A DNA stretch of 64,000 nucleotides from Caproicibacter fermentans (GCF_009746625.1 NZ_VWXL01000047.1:1-64000); one strand, 5' to 3'. Positions 53,682-62,578 are shown, counted from the stretch's first letter. The notes: generated from the letters alone by a model not told the origin. Made by a program: numbers and translations.

Positions 53682-54143
53682 TCAGTGGGCCAGGAGCAGG
53701 AAAAGAAGACCCAAAACACTCAGCAAGGCCCCCACCGCGCGGGTGATCACAGTCACCCGTTGAATCGGGCAGCTCAAAAATGTCTCAAACGTCGTAATCG
53801 GGTACGGAAAGGCCAAAAATCCAATTCCGGCAAGAAGGATGCTGCCGTACATAAAGAGATTCGATGCCCCCATGGCGCTGATGATAATCCCGGCCGCACA
53901 GAGAAGAAGAGTCAGATACAACCAGACTTTTTTCCGCTTATCCAGCAGGACATAACGCTCGGTTGCCTCTTTGCAGGAGGCACAGCACGTATGGAATCTG
54001 CGGCTTTTAACTGTCGCTTCAAACGGTTCGCCGCCCGCTTCGAGGGGCTTCCCGCAGTAGACGCAGCGTTCGCCCCGCACGGATTCGATTTTTTTACTTT
54101 GGACTGCCGCCGCCCGCTTTTTCCCTGCCCGTTTTCCACTCAT
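53682..54143 (-). CDS. Zinc-ribbon membrane protein
   Basis: A 153-aa protein. The basic N-terminus is followed by two cysteine pairs, CVYCGKPL and TCCASCKEA, that form a TRASH/YHS-like treble-clef zinc site. Three hydrophobic helices follow (VWLYLTLLLCAAGIIISAM, LFMYGSILLAGIGFLAFPY, VITRAVGALLSVLGLLFLLLA). It overlaps the ptsI start... end region by 4 bp, so it is the last gene of the PTS run. Function unknown; a metal-sensing or folding role is possible. A weak GC hairpin with TTTT follows the stop. Confidence 0.72.
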   Translation of the reverse strand: MSGKRAGKKRAAAVQSKKIESVRGERCVYCGKPLEAGGEPFEATVKSRRFHTCCASCKEATERYVLLDKRKKVWLYLTLLLCAAGIIISAMGASNLFMYGSILLAGIGFLAFPYPITTFETFLSCPIQRVTVITRAVGALLSVLGLLFLLLAH

Positions 54144-55870
54144 AGTCCAAGCTCCCCGAGAATTCCCGAAAGCTCCTGTTTGGCTTCCGGAATGCTTCCG
54201 GAAGCGAGAAGCTTTTCCGTCCTCTCTTCCATTTCCTTTTTGGACACCTGCCCGACGATATATTTGGTCCGCCCGACCAGCGGCGGAGCCACCGAAAGCT
54301 CATCCACGCCCAAGGCGCACCAAAGCGGAATCAGGCGGGGCTCCGAAGCCGTCTCTCCGCAGATTCCGACTTGCACGCCGTTCGCGTGCGCGTTCCGGCA
54401 GACCATCCGGATCGACCGCAGCACGGACAGGTTGCAGCTGTCATACAGATACTGAACTTTTTCGTTCATCCGGTCCGTCGCCGTGGTATACTGAATCAGA
54501 TCGTTTGAGCCAATGGAAAAAAACGACACATGCTTCGCAAGAATATCCGAGAGCAGTACCGCGGCCGGCGTTTCCACCATGATGCCGACCGGGATGTCTC
54601 TTCGATAGGCAATTTGGCGTCCGTCCAGTTCTCTCTTGGCGGCCTCCAGCTGTGATTTCGCCTGAAGCAGCTCCTCCAGGTTCACAATCATTGGGAACAT
54701 GATTTTCACGTTTCCATACACGCCGGCCCGCAGAATGGCGCGCAGCTGCGTTTGAAAAAGCTCCGGCCTGGAAAGGCAGATCCGAATGGCGCGGAACCCC
54801 AGAAACGGGTTGCTTTCTTTGGGAAGGTCCATATAATCCAGCTGCTTGTCGCCGCCGATATCCAGCGTGCGGATAATCAGTTCCTTTCCGCCCGCCTTTT
54901 CCGCCATGCCGCGGTAGACTTCAAACTGGAATTCTTCGGACGGGTAATCCTTTTGCCCCATATAGAGGAACTCCGTGCGGAACAGCCCTACGCCGTCGCA
55001 CTCATCGGCGTTGAACGTCTCTATGCTCTCTTTATCGCCGGAATTAACATCCACGCGCACGGAAAAGCCGTCGCGGGTACGAGCGGGTTTCGCACGGCAT
55101 TCCGCGTATAAAGATTCCCGAAGCCCCGCCTTTTTTTGTTTTGCGAGAAAACCCTGCCTGCCGGCTGCGTCCGGCGAAAGGACCACCGTGCCGGAGCCGC
55201 CGTCGGCCAGCACTTCGTCTCCGTTTTGAACCTCCGAAAGCATGGGGCCCGTTCCCACAATCGCCGGAATTCCAAGCAGCTTGGCCAGAATCACGGTATG
55301 GGACGTCACGCCGCCCTTTTCTGTCACCATGCCTTTCAGACGCGCGCGGTCCAGGCGGACGGTATCGGCAGGAGTCAGATCTTCGGCAAACACGATCAAG
55401 TCGTCCCCGCCGGCTTCGGCAATCGGGTCCGCGGCGCCGGCGCCCTGCAGCTCCGCCGTAACCTCCCTGCAGACGTTGTTGATGTCGTCCTTTCTGGTTT
55501 TCAAATAGGGATCGTCCAAACCGTCCAAAACAGATTCCGTTTCCGAACGCTTCTGTTCGATCGCCCAGGAGGCGTCGACGCGCTCCGTGCGAATTTTTTC
55601 CTTGATCTCATCAAAAAACACGTCGTCCGACGCTATTTCCCGGTAAGCCTCAAAAATAGCGGCCTCCTGTTCGCCGTGCTCCCGGCGGGCGCGTTCCGCC
55701 AAAAGCCCCAAAGAGCGGACGTAACGCGAACGCGCGGATTCAAGCGCGGTTATTTCCGCTTCGGGATCTTCAATCTTCTTTTTATCGGTCGGAATTACCG
55801 TCCGCGAAAAAACCACGGCATGTCCGGCCGCATATCCGGAAGCACCGGCCAGGCCCTTGATGACTTTCAT
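54140..55870 (-). CDS. ptsI: PTS enzyme I (PEP-protein phosphotransferase)
   Basis: A 576-aa enzyme I that takes phosphate from PEP and passes it to HPr. The phospho-histidine is about His191 in GGVTSHTVILAKLLGIPAIVG, a variant of the usual GGRTSHTAI. The C-terminal TIM-barrel PEP-binding part has DGVGLFRTEFLYM, FLGFRAIRICL and VGICGETASEP, including the active-site Cys. The ATG used has GGGAG upstream. It lies 16 bp after the aldolase gene, which is unusual because ptsI normally sits with a general ptsH. Confidence 0.96.
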   Translation of the reverse strand: MKVIKGLAGASGYAAGHAVVFSRTVIPTDKKKIEDPEAEITALESARSRYVRSLGLLAERARREHGEQEAAIFEAYREIASDDVFFDEIKEKIRTERVDASWAIEQKRSETESVLDGLDDPYLKTRKDDINNVCREVTAELQGAGAADPIAEAGGDDLIVFAEDLTPADTVRLDRARLKGMVTEKGGVTSHTVILAKLLGIPAIVGTGPMLSEVQNGDEVLADGGSGTVVLSPDAAGRQGFLAKQKKAGLRESLYAECRAKPARTRDGFSVRVDVNSGDKESIETFNADECDGVGLFRTEFLYMGQKDYPSEEFQFEVYRGMAEKAGGKELIIRTLDIGGDKQLDYMDLPKESNPFLGFRAIRICLSRPELFQTQLRAILRAGVYGNVKIMFPMIVNLEELLQAKSQLEAAKRELDGRQIAYRRDIPVGIMVETPAAVLLSDILAKHVSFFSIGSNDLIQYTTATDRMNEKVQYLYDSCNLSVLRSIRMVCRNAHANGVQVGICGETASEPRLIPLWCALGVDELSVAPPLVGRTKYIVGQVSKKEMEERTEKLLASGSIPEAKQELSGILGELGL

Positions 55871-55886
55871 AAAATTATCTCCCTTG

Positions 55887-56531
55887 TTATCTCTGACGGT
55901 ATGACTGAAACGCTCCCAAAACATTCTTCATATCCTTGTCGGTCAGGTTGACGCCGCCGCCCGCAACTCTGGTGTTGTAATACAGCTGAGCGACAAATTC
56001 CGTCTGCTGCGCAACATCCAGCGCGTAAGTGAGGCTGCTTCCCACGGCGAGAAGGCCGTGGTTGCCGAGCAGGCACGCATAATGATCGTTCCCCATGGCC
56101 TGCAGAGCCGCCACGGCCAGCTCGTAGGTTCCGAACTGTACATACGGGATGCACGGGACATCCGGCCCCGCATAGGCAACCTCATAGTGAATCGGCTCGA
56201 TTTTCCAGTGCAGGCAGGCCAGCGTGGTCGCGTAAACGGAGTGCGTATGAATCACGGCATTGACGCCCGGCCTCTTCTGGTAGAAAATTCGGTGCATGTC
56301 GTATTCGCTCGAAGGCTTCGCTTCGCCGTCTACCTTTTCTCCGTCGGGCGTCAGCACAACCACATCCTCCGGGTCGATCTGAAAATAGTCCATTCCGGAC
56401 GGGCTGATCGCCATCAGCTTTTCCTTCGGACTATATACGCTGACGTTTCCAAACGTGCCTACGGTAAGGCCCAGCTCCACCAGCTTCTTTCCAAACTCCA
56501 CAACCTGCTCGCGTTCCTCTTTTAAAATCAT
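55887..56531 (-). CDS. Class II aldolase/adducin family protein (FucA-like)
   Basis: A 214-aa zinc-dependent aldolase of the L-fuculose-1-phosphate aldolase / L-ribulose-5-phosphate epimerase fold. It has GTFGNVSVYSPKEKLMAISPSGMDY, the acidic catalytic EAKPSSEYDMH, zinc histidines in VIHTHSVYATTL and the third in LLGNHGLLAVG. It probably splits or epimerises a sugar phosphate made by the PTS. Encoded between the hydroxyacid dehydrogenase and ptsI. Substrate unproven. Confidence 0.9.
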   Translation of the reverse strand: MILKEEREQVVEFGKKLVELGLTVGTFGNVSVYSPKEKLMAISPSGMDYFQIDPEDVVVLTPDGEKVDGEAKPSSEYDMHRIFYQKRPGVNAVIHTHSVYATTLACLHWKIEPIHYEVAYAGPDVPCIPYVQFGTYELAVAALQAMGNDHYACLLGNHGLLAVGSSLTYALDVAQQTEFVAQLYYNTRVAGGGVNLTDKDMKNVLGAFQSYRQR

Positions 56532-56547
56532 GTCAAAATCCTCCTAA

Positions 56548-57636
56548 TCAGTCCGAAAAAATTTCTTTGTAATTTACAATTCTGTCTTTCAGTCCCTGCG
56601 TCAGGATTTTATCGACCGTTCGCATGAGAAGAAATGGGGAATTTGGAATCGCGTCAACGGTAGCGCCGGCAATGTGGGGGGTAATCACCACATTGTCCAA
56701 TCCGGCAAATCCATCCTCCGGGGTCAGCGGCTCCCGGTCAAACACGTCAAGGGCCGCGCCCGCAATGGCATGGCGGCGCAGAGCGTCGATCAGGTCGGCC
56801 TGGTTGACTATTCCTCCCCGGGCCGTGTTGATCAGATAGGAGCTCGGCTTCATCAGTGAAAAGCAGCTTTGATCAATTATGCCTCGCGTCTCCGGCGTCA
56901 GGCGCAGATGCAGGCTCACCAGATCGGCAAGCCGAAACACATCCTCTTTCGTCTCTACGATTGTAACATCTCCCAAACCATTGCGCTTCATGCGGTCCCG
57001 GTCCAGATAATCGTCCTGTACGATCAATGGAACTTCCAGCGCTTTTAAACGGATTGCAAGCTCCATCCCCACATTTCCCAGTCCGACCAGACCGACGGTC
57101 AGGCTGCCGAGCGTGGAGACAAACCCGGAGTTCGGAAATTCCTTAAGCCACTCTCCCTCCATCAGCCGATGATGGGAAGACGCGATGTTGCGCGTCATTG
57201 CAAGCATCAAGCCGAGTGCGAATTCCGCGACGGGCACCGCGTTCCGGATTACGTTGATCACCGGGATTTTCCGCTCGCCGGCCGCCTTTACGTCGATGTG
57301 TTCCATTCCGCCCCGGCAGGTCAGTACGGCCCGAAGCTTCGGTGCCCGGTCAATCAGCCCGCGCGGCACAGGGCTGAAATGAGTCATCAGCACGGTGCAG
57401 TCCTTCAGCAGGGGAGCAAGGCCCTCCGCCCAGGGTTCCGCTTCCGGTCCGTTTTTCTCAAGATTCATCTGGCGGGCGGCAAAGTCGTCTTTATCCTCAT
57501 TTCCCCAGAAAACGCGCGATACCTCCGCCGCGTTAACCCGCGAGGCGCGGACAGCGCGCTCCATCGTCTCCGGCCGGACAAAAGCATCGCCGACGACAAC
57601 TATGTTCTGTGGTTCGCTTTTCAAAAAATCAAGCAT
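56548..57636 (-). CDS. D-2-hydroxyacid dehydrogenase family protein
   Basis: A 362-aa NAD-dependent oxidoreductase of the SerA/2-hydroxyacid dehydrogenase type. NAD-binding motif VGLVGLGNVGMEL, catalytic Arg in LINTARGGIVNQADL, Glu in FDREPLTPEDG and His in VITPHIAGAT are all present. An N-terminal substrate domain of about 110 residues has an unusual insertion (WGNEDKDDFAAR). AAGGAG lies before the ATG, immediately after a terminator hairpin. Role in the polyol pathway unknown; reduction or oxidation of a sugar acid is possible. Confidence 0.9.
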   Translation of the reverse strand: MLDFLKSEPQNIVVVGDAFVRPETMERAVRASRVNAAEVSRVFWGNEDKDDFAARQMNLEKNGPEAEPWAEGLAPLLKDCTVLMTHFSPVPRGLIDRAPKLRAVLTCRGGMEHIDVKAAGERKIPVINVIRNAVPVAEFALGLMLAMTRNIASSHHRLMEGEWLKEFPNSGFVSTLGSLTVGLVGLGNVGMELAIRLKALEVPLIVQDDYLDRDRMKRNGLGDVTIVETKEDVFRLADLVSLHLRLTPETRGIIDQSCFSLMKPSSYLINTARGGIVNQADLIDALRRHAIAGAALDVFDREPLTPEDGFAGLDNVVITPHIAGATVDAIPNSPFLLMRTVDKILTQGLKDRIVNYKEIFSD

Positions 57637-57648
57637 TTCCCTCTCCTT

Positions 57649-57684
57649 AAAAAAGGGCCGCTGTCCTTTCCTGCAACAGCGGCC
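57649..57684 (-). terminator. Intrinsic terminator inside the PTS run
   Basis: GGCCGCTGT pairs perfectly with ACAGCGGCC, followed by TTTTTT on the minus strand. It separates the EIIC gene from the dehydrogenase-aldolase-ptsI group, and the T run abuts the next ribosome site. Confidence 0.85.
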
Positions 57685-57742
57685 GCGGATCTGTTTTGGA
57701 ACTTGCGATTGCTGCAGGGCCTTCTGTTTCAGCAAATCGTGC

Positions 57743-59152
57743 TCAGGTCTGGGAAACTTCCGGAATGGCTCCGTAATTTTCCAGCCAGTCCACCACACGG
57801 TCCTTATTCTTACGGAACAGATAGTAAAGAACAAAGTACAGGATAATCACGCCGCCGATGATCACCGGGTTCCGGGACAGGAACGCGTAAAACAGACCCG
57901 CGATCAGGGGATGGCACATGATTCCGAAGCTCATGATGTACACGCCGGCCTGCGGCAGCTCAAAGCCCGCTGCAATCGCAACCTGCGTAAAGGTGGGAGC
58001 CAGCTGCGAGGCAACAATCAGGCCGAGGCTGAACCAAATGGCGCCGGAAAGCAGGCTTTTGGCGATGTTGCCGTGAGAAACGCAGACAAACACCTCAACC
58101 ATGTAAGGCAGCGCGACCAGATCAAGCATCGGCAGGATGGTGTTGCCCGGCAGGACAAACGCCAGCAGCAGCATAATGGGCATCAGCAGAATGCCGGTCA
58201 CCAGCGTGTTCGGCTCGCCGTAGCCGGCGGCGTCGTTGACGGAAAGATACCAGACGCGTCCCTGCCCGCTCTTCGCAGCCTTGGACTTATAGGCGTCTGT
58301 CAGCGAGGTGAACGCGGAAGCGAAAATCCCGCCGACTTTCGGGAAAACCGCCATAACCGCCGCAGTTGAAACCGCGGAGGAGGTGATGACGCCCCATGAG
58401 GCCAGCTGATTCAAAGCGCTGAGATTCCCCAATACGCCGATGAGTGCGCCGATCACCAGGCCGATGAACATCGGCTCGCCCAGGAGGCCGAACCGTCTTT
58501 GAATGGAAGCCGCGTTGAGCTTGATTTTGTTAAAACCGAGCTTCCCGAGAAACCAGTTCATGAAAAGGGCAAACGGCACCGCTTCCATATGGTGCGGAGC
58601 AGTCATACAGCAGTTCGGGTACTGATAGTGATTCGACCAGCGCTTGGCGACCACTTCGCTGAAAAGCAGAATGTACAGCAGCTGCACGACCATGCAGGTC
58701 AGCGCAAGCCACATGTTTTTCGTCAGGGCATAAAGCATGGAGCCCCATACCATGAACGAATAGTTGTTCCATAAGTCGGAAGCCATGAATATGTCCGTCC
58801 ATTTACTGAAAAAGAGCACAAGCTGGATTACAATGGCGATTCCGATGAAGATCAGGCCGACGCTGGTGGAATAAGCAATCACAGAGGTGGACTGCCACCC
58901 GGTGTCCAGCGCGGGAAGGTTTACATGCGAGTTTTTTACCATGGAATTGACGACAGGAGTAATGATGTTCCCATAACTGCTGATGACCAGATTGAACCCG
59001 GTCAGTCCAACCGCGCAGAGAAGAGCCGAGTTAAAGGCTTTTTTCCCTTTTACTCCCATGCCGATCGCAATGACAAACAAAATGACAGGAACAAAGACAC
59101 CCGCCCCGAACGTAGAAAAAACGTCGCTCATGCCTTTAAAGAAATTATCCAA
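57743..59152 (-). CDS. PTS EIIC component, galactitol family
   Basis: A 469-aa polytopic permease of the GatC/SgcC type (PTS_EIIC_3/Gat family) with about 11 hydrophobic segments. Conserved features include VLDNFFKGMSDVFSTFGAGV, YQYPNCCMTAPHHMEA and VNDAAGYGEPNTLVTG. It carries a polyol or sugar across the membrane while it is phosphorylated. A TTG start is chosen because AAGGGGG is 9 bases upstream. Substrate could be galactitol or a related pentitol. Confidence 0.9.
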   Translation of the reverse strand: MDNFFKGMSDVFSTFGAGVFVPVILFVIAIGMGVKGKKAFNSALLCAVGLTGFNLVISSYGNIITPVVNSMVKNSHVNLPALDTGWQSTSVIAYSTSVGLIFIGIAIVIQLVLFFSKWTDIFMASDLWNNYSFMVWGSMLYALTKNMWLALTCMVVQLLYILLFSEVVAKRWSNHYQYPNCCMTAPHHMEAVPFALFMNWFLGKLGFNKIKLNAASIQRRFGLLGEPMFIGLVIGALIGVLGNLSALNQLASWGVITSSAVSTAAVMAVFPKVGGIFASAFTSLTDAYKSKAAKSGQGRVWYLSVNDAAGYGEPNTLVTGILLMPIMLLLAFVLPGNTILPMLDLVALPYMVEVFVCVSHGNIAKSLLSGAIWFSLGLIVASQLAPTFTQVAIAAGFELPQAGVYIMSFGIMCHPLIAGLFYAFLSRNPVIIGGVIILYFVLYYLFRKNKDRVVDWLENYGAIPEVSQT

Positions 59153-59258
59153 TACAAACATCCCCCTTGATTTTGTCACGCCGTCCAACGGCTTTCCGTA
59201 TTTTTTTAATCCCTTTGGATTTCTTTATAAATTCATACTCTCCGCGCAGAAGGATTGC

Positions 59259-59555
59259 TTATTCCTTCTCTAAAATTTTCAAGCAGTCCTGCAGCACCTG
59301 ATCTTCCGAAAGGCCGGTCAGCATGCCGACCGCGTTTACCTTTGGGACCCCGAACTCCTGATAGACGGGGCTGACACAGGCCATCAGGGAAAATCCTCCC
59401 GAGGCCAAAGCCGTTTCGGCGGAGTTTGGGCTGCATTCCGTCGCCTCAACAGCATAGCCGTAGTCGGCAAGCTTTTCCTTCAGCTTGTTCGCGACCATCG
59501 CGGAGCTGACAGTCCCCGAACCGCAGACGCAAAGAATCTTTACATGTTTTGCCAT
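59259..59555 (-). CDS. PTS EIIB component, galactitol/lactose-like fold
   Basis: A 98-aa EIIB. The phosphocysteine is Cys11 in ILCVCGSGTVSSAM, with an extra Cys at 9. It receives phosphate from EIIA and gives it to the sugar in EIIC. The ATG used has GGAGG 7 bases upstream; a longer frame overlaps that site. It lies 106 bp upstream of the EIIC gene with no terminator between. Confidence 0.92.
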   Translation of the reverse strand: MAKHVKILCVCGSGTVSSAMVANKLKEKLADYGYAVEATECSPNSAETALASGGFSLMACVSPVYQEFGVPKVNAVGMLTGLSEDQVLQDCLKILEKE

Positions 59556-59588
59556 TGCATTTACCTCCTTGAATTTCATCTCTTCGTT

Positions 59589-60044
59589 TTACCCGATATG
59601 GCGTTTCGCCGCCTGATAAAGGGATTCCCTGTCGCCGGCCGCCTTAAATTCGGCGACGGCCGCTTCGTCGGTAAAAACCTTCATCACCTTTTGCAGGGTT
59701 TCCAGCTGGGCATCCGGATTTTGAATCGCCATCATGAACAAAAGCTCCGCCTGAACTTCCGTTTCCGGATCGCCCATGTGCGCGAACTGAACCGGATGTG
59801 CCAGCTTGGCCACGCATACCGCTGGCGTGTTGACGTGAACGCCCGCGGTATGCGGCATTGCCACGGCAAGATTTTTCAGCTGCAAGCCCGTCGGAAACTC
59901 CTTTTCACGTGCGGCCACCGCGTCAACGTAGGTGTCTTTGACAAATCCCTTCCGGAAAAGAAAACGCCCAACCTGACGGATCGCGTCCTCCGCGTCCGCG
60001 GCATCAACGCCGCAGACAACCAGATCTTCGTAAATTGCCCGCAT
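59589..60044 (-). CDS. PTS EIIA component (fructose/galactitol type)
   Basis: A 151-aa EIIA of the type-2 fold. The phospho-histidine is His65 in LAVAMPHTAGVHV; FKAAGDRESLYQAAKRH is the C-terminal helix region. It passes phosphate from the adjacent HPr to EIIB. Spacings of 15 bp (from HPr) and 33 bp (to EIIB) indicate one transcript. Confidence 0.93.
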   Translation of the reverse strand: MRAIYEDLVVCGVDAADAEDAIRQVGRFLFRKGFVKDTYVDAVAAREKEFPTGLQLKNLAVAMPHTAGVHVNTPAVCVAKLAHPVQFAHMGDPETEVQAELLFMMAIQNPDAQLETLQKVMKVFTDEAAVAEFKAAGDRESLYQAAKRHIG

Positions 60045-60059
60045 GTCCAGGTCATCTCC

Positions 60060-60320
60060 TTAATCAGTAAGATTTTCGATCAGCGAAACGATTTGCATAC
60101 ACACGGCCTCTTCGTTTTCCCCCTCCACTTCAACGGTGACCGCGGTCCCCTGTTTGATTCCGGCGGACAGGATGGAAATGATGCTTTTGGGATTCACGCG
60201 GTTCGTTCCGCAGACCAGCGCGATATTATCGGAAAACTTTTTGCAGAGCTGCGTCATTTGTGAAGCCGGCCTTGCGTGCAGACCCGTTGGATTTTTTACG
60301 GCTGTTTCATACCGATACAT
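60060..60320 (-). CDS. HPr phosphocarrier protein (operon-specific)
   Basis: An 86-aa HPr. His15 in NPTGLHARPAS takes phosphate from enzyme I. Ser46 in VNPKSIISIL matches the HPr-kinase site, so it could also take part in catabolite control. The ATG chosen has GGAG 9 bases upstream and places His15 and Ser46 at canonical numbers; five codons of open frame before it contain that site. First gene of the PTS run. Confidence 0.95.
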   Translation of the reverse strand: MYRYETAVKNPTGLHARPASQMTQLCKKFSDNIALVCGTNRVNPKSIISILSAGIKQGTAVTVEVEGENEEAVCMQIVSLIENLTD

Positions 60321-60360
60321 GTCTCTCGTCTCCATTCCGAAATGATTTATTGAATAGTCC

Positions 60361-60389
60361 TTTTGAGATCGTCAAGATTATGGTATACT
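60361..60389 (+). promoter_or_regulatory. Promoter of the SorC regulator
   Basis: TTTTGA and TATACT are separated by 17 bases, with an extended TGG before the -10. The same 103-bp gap must hold the divergent HPr promoter, which is not clear (TTGACG with a weak AATAAA). Confidence 0.5.
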
Positions 60390-60438
60390 GCTATCAGAAT
60401 ATCTTTACCGATTTTAACAAAGGAGTGTATTCTTCCCA

Positions 60439-61389
60439 ATGGAAGATAAAACCGACCTTCTGGTGCGTGCCGCCGAACTTTATTATGAACAGAAACTGAA
60501 TCAAATTGATATTGCGAAAATTTTGAATACTTCCCGGCCAACGGTATCCCGCCTTCTGGAGGAAGCGAAGGATGCCGGAATCGTGGAAATTATTGTTCAC
60601 AGCCCGGTGCGAAAAAACGCGAAGCTCTCGTTCGACCTGCGGAACACGTTCGGTCTGCGGGAAGCGATTGTGGTTAACGGCTCCTACGAATACCACAAGG
60701 CACTGCGCAGGTGCTGCGAGGCGGCCAGCCATTTTTTTAACACCATTATGGAGAACAACAAGGTCATCGGCATTTCCTGGGGCGCCGCGCCGCAGTACCT
60801 CTGCGATCTGATCGAACGGAAGGACTACTACAACGTTCACGTGGTCCAAATGGTCGGCTGCCTCGGCACCGGGAATCCCAACATCGACGGGATCGAGCTG
60901 GCTCTCCGGATTTCCAAGCGGCTTGGAGGCACTTATTCCAACATTTACGCCCCGATTTACGTCGGCAGCAAAACCGTACACTCCTATTTGATCAAAGAGC
61001 CTCAGATCGAGGCAACCCTGAACCAGGCCAACCATGTCGACATCATCCTGACCGGAATCGGATCGTTCGACTCCGGCACCACGCTGCAGCAGTCCGGCTA
61101 TTTCACCGATCAGGACCGCATGAACATCATCGGGAAAGGGGCCGTGGGGCACCTGCTGGCGCGCCCTTATGACCGGAACGGAAGCCCGATCGATATGGAG
61201 CCGGAGGGCCGTTACACCATCGGGGCGCCGCTGGACGCCATGCATGCCGCCGAGTGGTCCGTCGGCATCAGCGCGGCTGCGTTTAAGGCGGAGGCGGTGC
61301 TTGGGGCCATCCGGGGAAAATACATCAACGTCCTTGTCGCAGACGAAGCGCTTGCCGTTCGCATGCTGGAGCTTGCCCGCGGAAATTAG
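60439..61389 (+). CDS. SorC/DeoR-like sugar-binding transcriptional regulator
   Basis: A 316-aa regulator. N-terminal HTH (LLVRAAELYYEQKLNQIDIAK, ILNTSRPTVSRLLEEAKDAG) and a C-terminal sugar-phosphate-binding domain (about 60-310) with VIGISWGAAPQYL, VQMVGCLGTG, TGIGSFDSGTTL and GAVGHLLARPYD. SorC-family members respond to phosphorylated sugars. It is divergent from the PTS run and close to the dehydrogenase and transketolase, so it probably controls the whole module. Confidence 0.95.
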   Translation: MEDKTDLLVRAAELYYEQKLNQIDIAKILNTSRPTVSRLLEEAKDAGIVEIIVHSPVRKNAKLSFDLRNTFGLREAIVVNGSYEYHKALRRCCEAASHFFNTIMENNKVIGISWGAAPQYLCDLIERKDYYNVHVVQMVGCLGTGNPNIDGIELALRISKRLGGTYSNIYAPIYVGSKTVHSYLIKEPQIEATLNQANHVDIILTGIGSFDSGTTLQQSGYFTDQDRMNIIGKGAVGHLLARPYDRNGSPIDMEPEGRYTIGAPLDAMHAAEWSVGISAAAFKAEAVLGAIRGKYINVLVADEALAVRMLELARGN

Positions 61390-61419
61390 CCGTTCCCAAA
61401 ACAAAACAGAAAATGTTGC

Positions 61420-61445
61420 GCAGAGGCTTTTGCCTCTGCCTTTTT
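61420..61445 (+). terminator. Terminator after the SorC regulator
   Basis: GCAGAGGC pairs perfectly with GCCTCTGC around TTTT, followed by TTTTT. It overlaps the stop of the convergent dehydrogenase gene. Confidence 0.8.
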
Positions 61446-62496
61446 ATTTGTCCTCCAGGTCGGCGTTGCAGGAAATTACGGCCTTCACTCCCTCTCCGCG
61501 CATCGACGTCTCGAACCCCTCCCTCCAATTCTCCAGGGTGACGATTTTCGTCACGATTTTTTCCGGGACAACCGTGTGGGCCGCAAGCAGCTGAATGGAA
61601 GTTCTCCAGGAACTCGGCTTCTGACTGCGGGAACCGACATAGTTGATCTCCTTGTGCAGAATCAAATCCGTCCAGATCTGCTCCTTTGACTGCGGAAAAA
61701 CACCCATCTGAATCACTTTGCCCTTTCGGCGCGTAATTTCCAGCGCCTTGTTGGCTGCCGGCACCGCTCCGGAACATTCAAAGGAAATATCCGCCCCTTC
61801 GCCTCCGGTCATCTGGCCGATGACCTGCGCCAGGTCCTCCTTCATCTGGTCGACCGCGCGGTCCGCGCCGTTGTCCAGCGCGATCTGGAAGCGCTCCCGG
61901 TCCGAGCTCAACCCGGCCACGACAACCGTCGCTCCCCTTGCCTTGCAAACCTGCGCCACCATCTGGCCGATGGCGCCGACACCGAAAATGCAGACGACGT
62001 CGCCCTTTTGCACATCTCCCTTTTCAATGCCGGCATGAACACCGCAGGCCAGCGGCTCGGTCAGCGCCGCCGAAAGCAGGGAGACACCTTCCGGCACGAT
62101 GTGGATGCTCTCTTCGCGGCTGACCACATACTCCGCCATGCTGCCGTTGATCTGGGTGCCGATGCCCCTGCGGTGAGAACAGAGGTTGTAATCCCCGGAA
62201 AGGCAGTAGGAGCAGTGGCCGCAGGTGGAAAACGTCGTCTCGCTTGTCACACGATTCCCGACTTTGATTTTTTTCACCTCCGGCCCCACCGCGGTGACGA
62301 TTCCTGAAAACTCGTGTCCCAGGACCACCGGCGGCTTTGTGCTGGAGTAAGTTCCTTTGAACGCGTGAAGGTCCGTCCCGCAGATTCCGGAATAGGCAAC
62401 CTTGATTTTCACCAGATCACCGGTCGCCTCCGGTTCCGGGATTTCCTCATAAATCATGTTATCGTAGCCAGTCGAGCTTTTTACAACTGCTTTCAT
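61444..62496 (-). CDS. Zinc-dependent alcohol dehydrogenase (GatD/sorbitol dehydrogenase-like)
   Basis: A 350-aa medium-chain dehydrogenase. Catalytic zinc ligands Cys in AYSGICGTDLHAF and the HE of VLGHEFSGIV, structural zinc cysteines in CGHCSYCLSGDYNLC, and NAD(P)-binding VCIFGVGAIGQMVAQ are intact. Similar enzymes oxidise galactitol-1-phosphate, sorbitol or threonine. GGAGG lies 10 bases before the ATG. Its promoter carries one of the TTCAT-N4-ATGAA sites. It would convert the polyol phosphate to a ketose phosphate. Confidence 0.92.
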   Translation of the reverse strand: MKAVVKSSTGYDNMIYEEIPEPEATGDLVKIKVAYSGICGTDLHAFKGTYSSTKPPVVLGHEFSGIVTAVGPEVKKIKVGNRVTSETTFSTCGHCSYCLSGDYNLCSHRRGIGTQINGSMAEYVVSREESIHIVPEGVSLLSAALTEPLACGVHAGIEKGDVQKGDVVCIFGVGAIGQMVAQVCKARGATVVVAGLSSDRERFQIALDNGADRAVDQMKEDLAQVIGQMTGGEGADISFECSGAVPAANKALEITRRKGKVIQMGVFPQSKEQIWTDLILHKEINYVGSRSQKPSSWRTSIQLLAAHTVVPEKIVTKIVTLENWREGFETSMRGEGVKAVISCNADLEDK

Positions 62497-62549
62497 GCTT
62501 GAAATTCCTCCTGTTTTTTCCGCCATTCGTGCTCAAGAATTAAATTATG

Positions 62550-62563
62550 TTCATACCAATGAA
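62550..62563. promoter_or_regulatory. Operator candidate 1 (TTCAT-ACCA-ATGAA)
   Basis: A palindrome with 5-bp arms, just downstream of the dehydrogenase promoter, where a bound SorC protein would block elongation. It is matched by a second copy 127 bp away. Confidence 0.55.
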
Positions 62564-62578
62564 TCTTTTTACAATTCT

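Noticed and set aside
60394-61404. 336-codon minus-strand frame opposite the SorC regulator
   Set aside because: The plus strand has clear SorC HTH and ligand motifs; the antisense frame is compositional.
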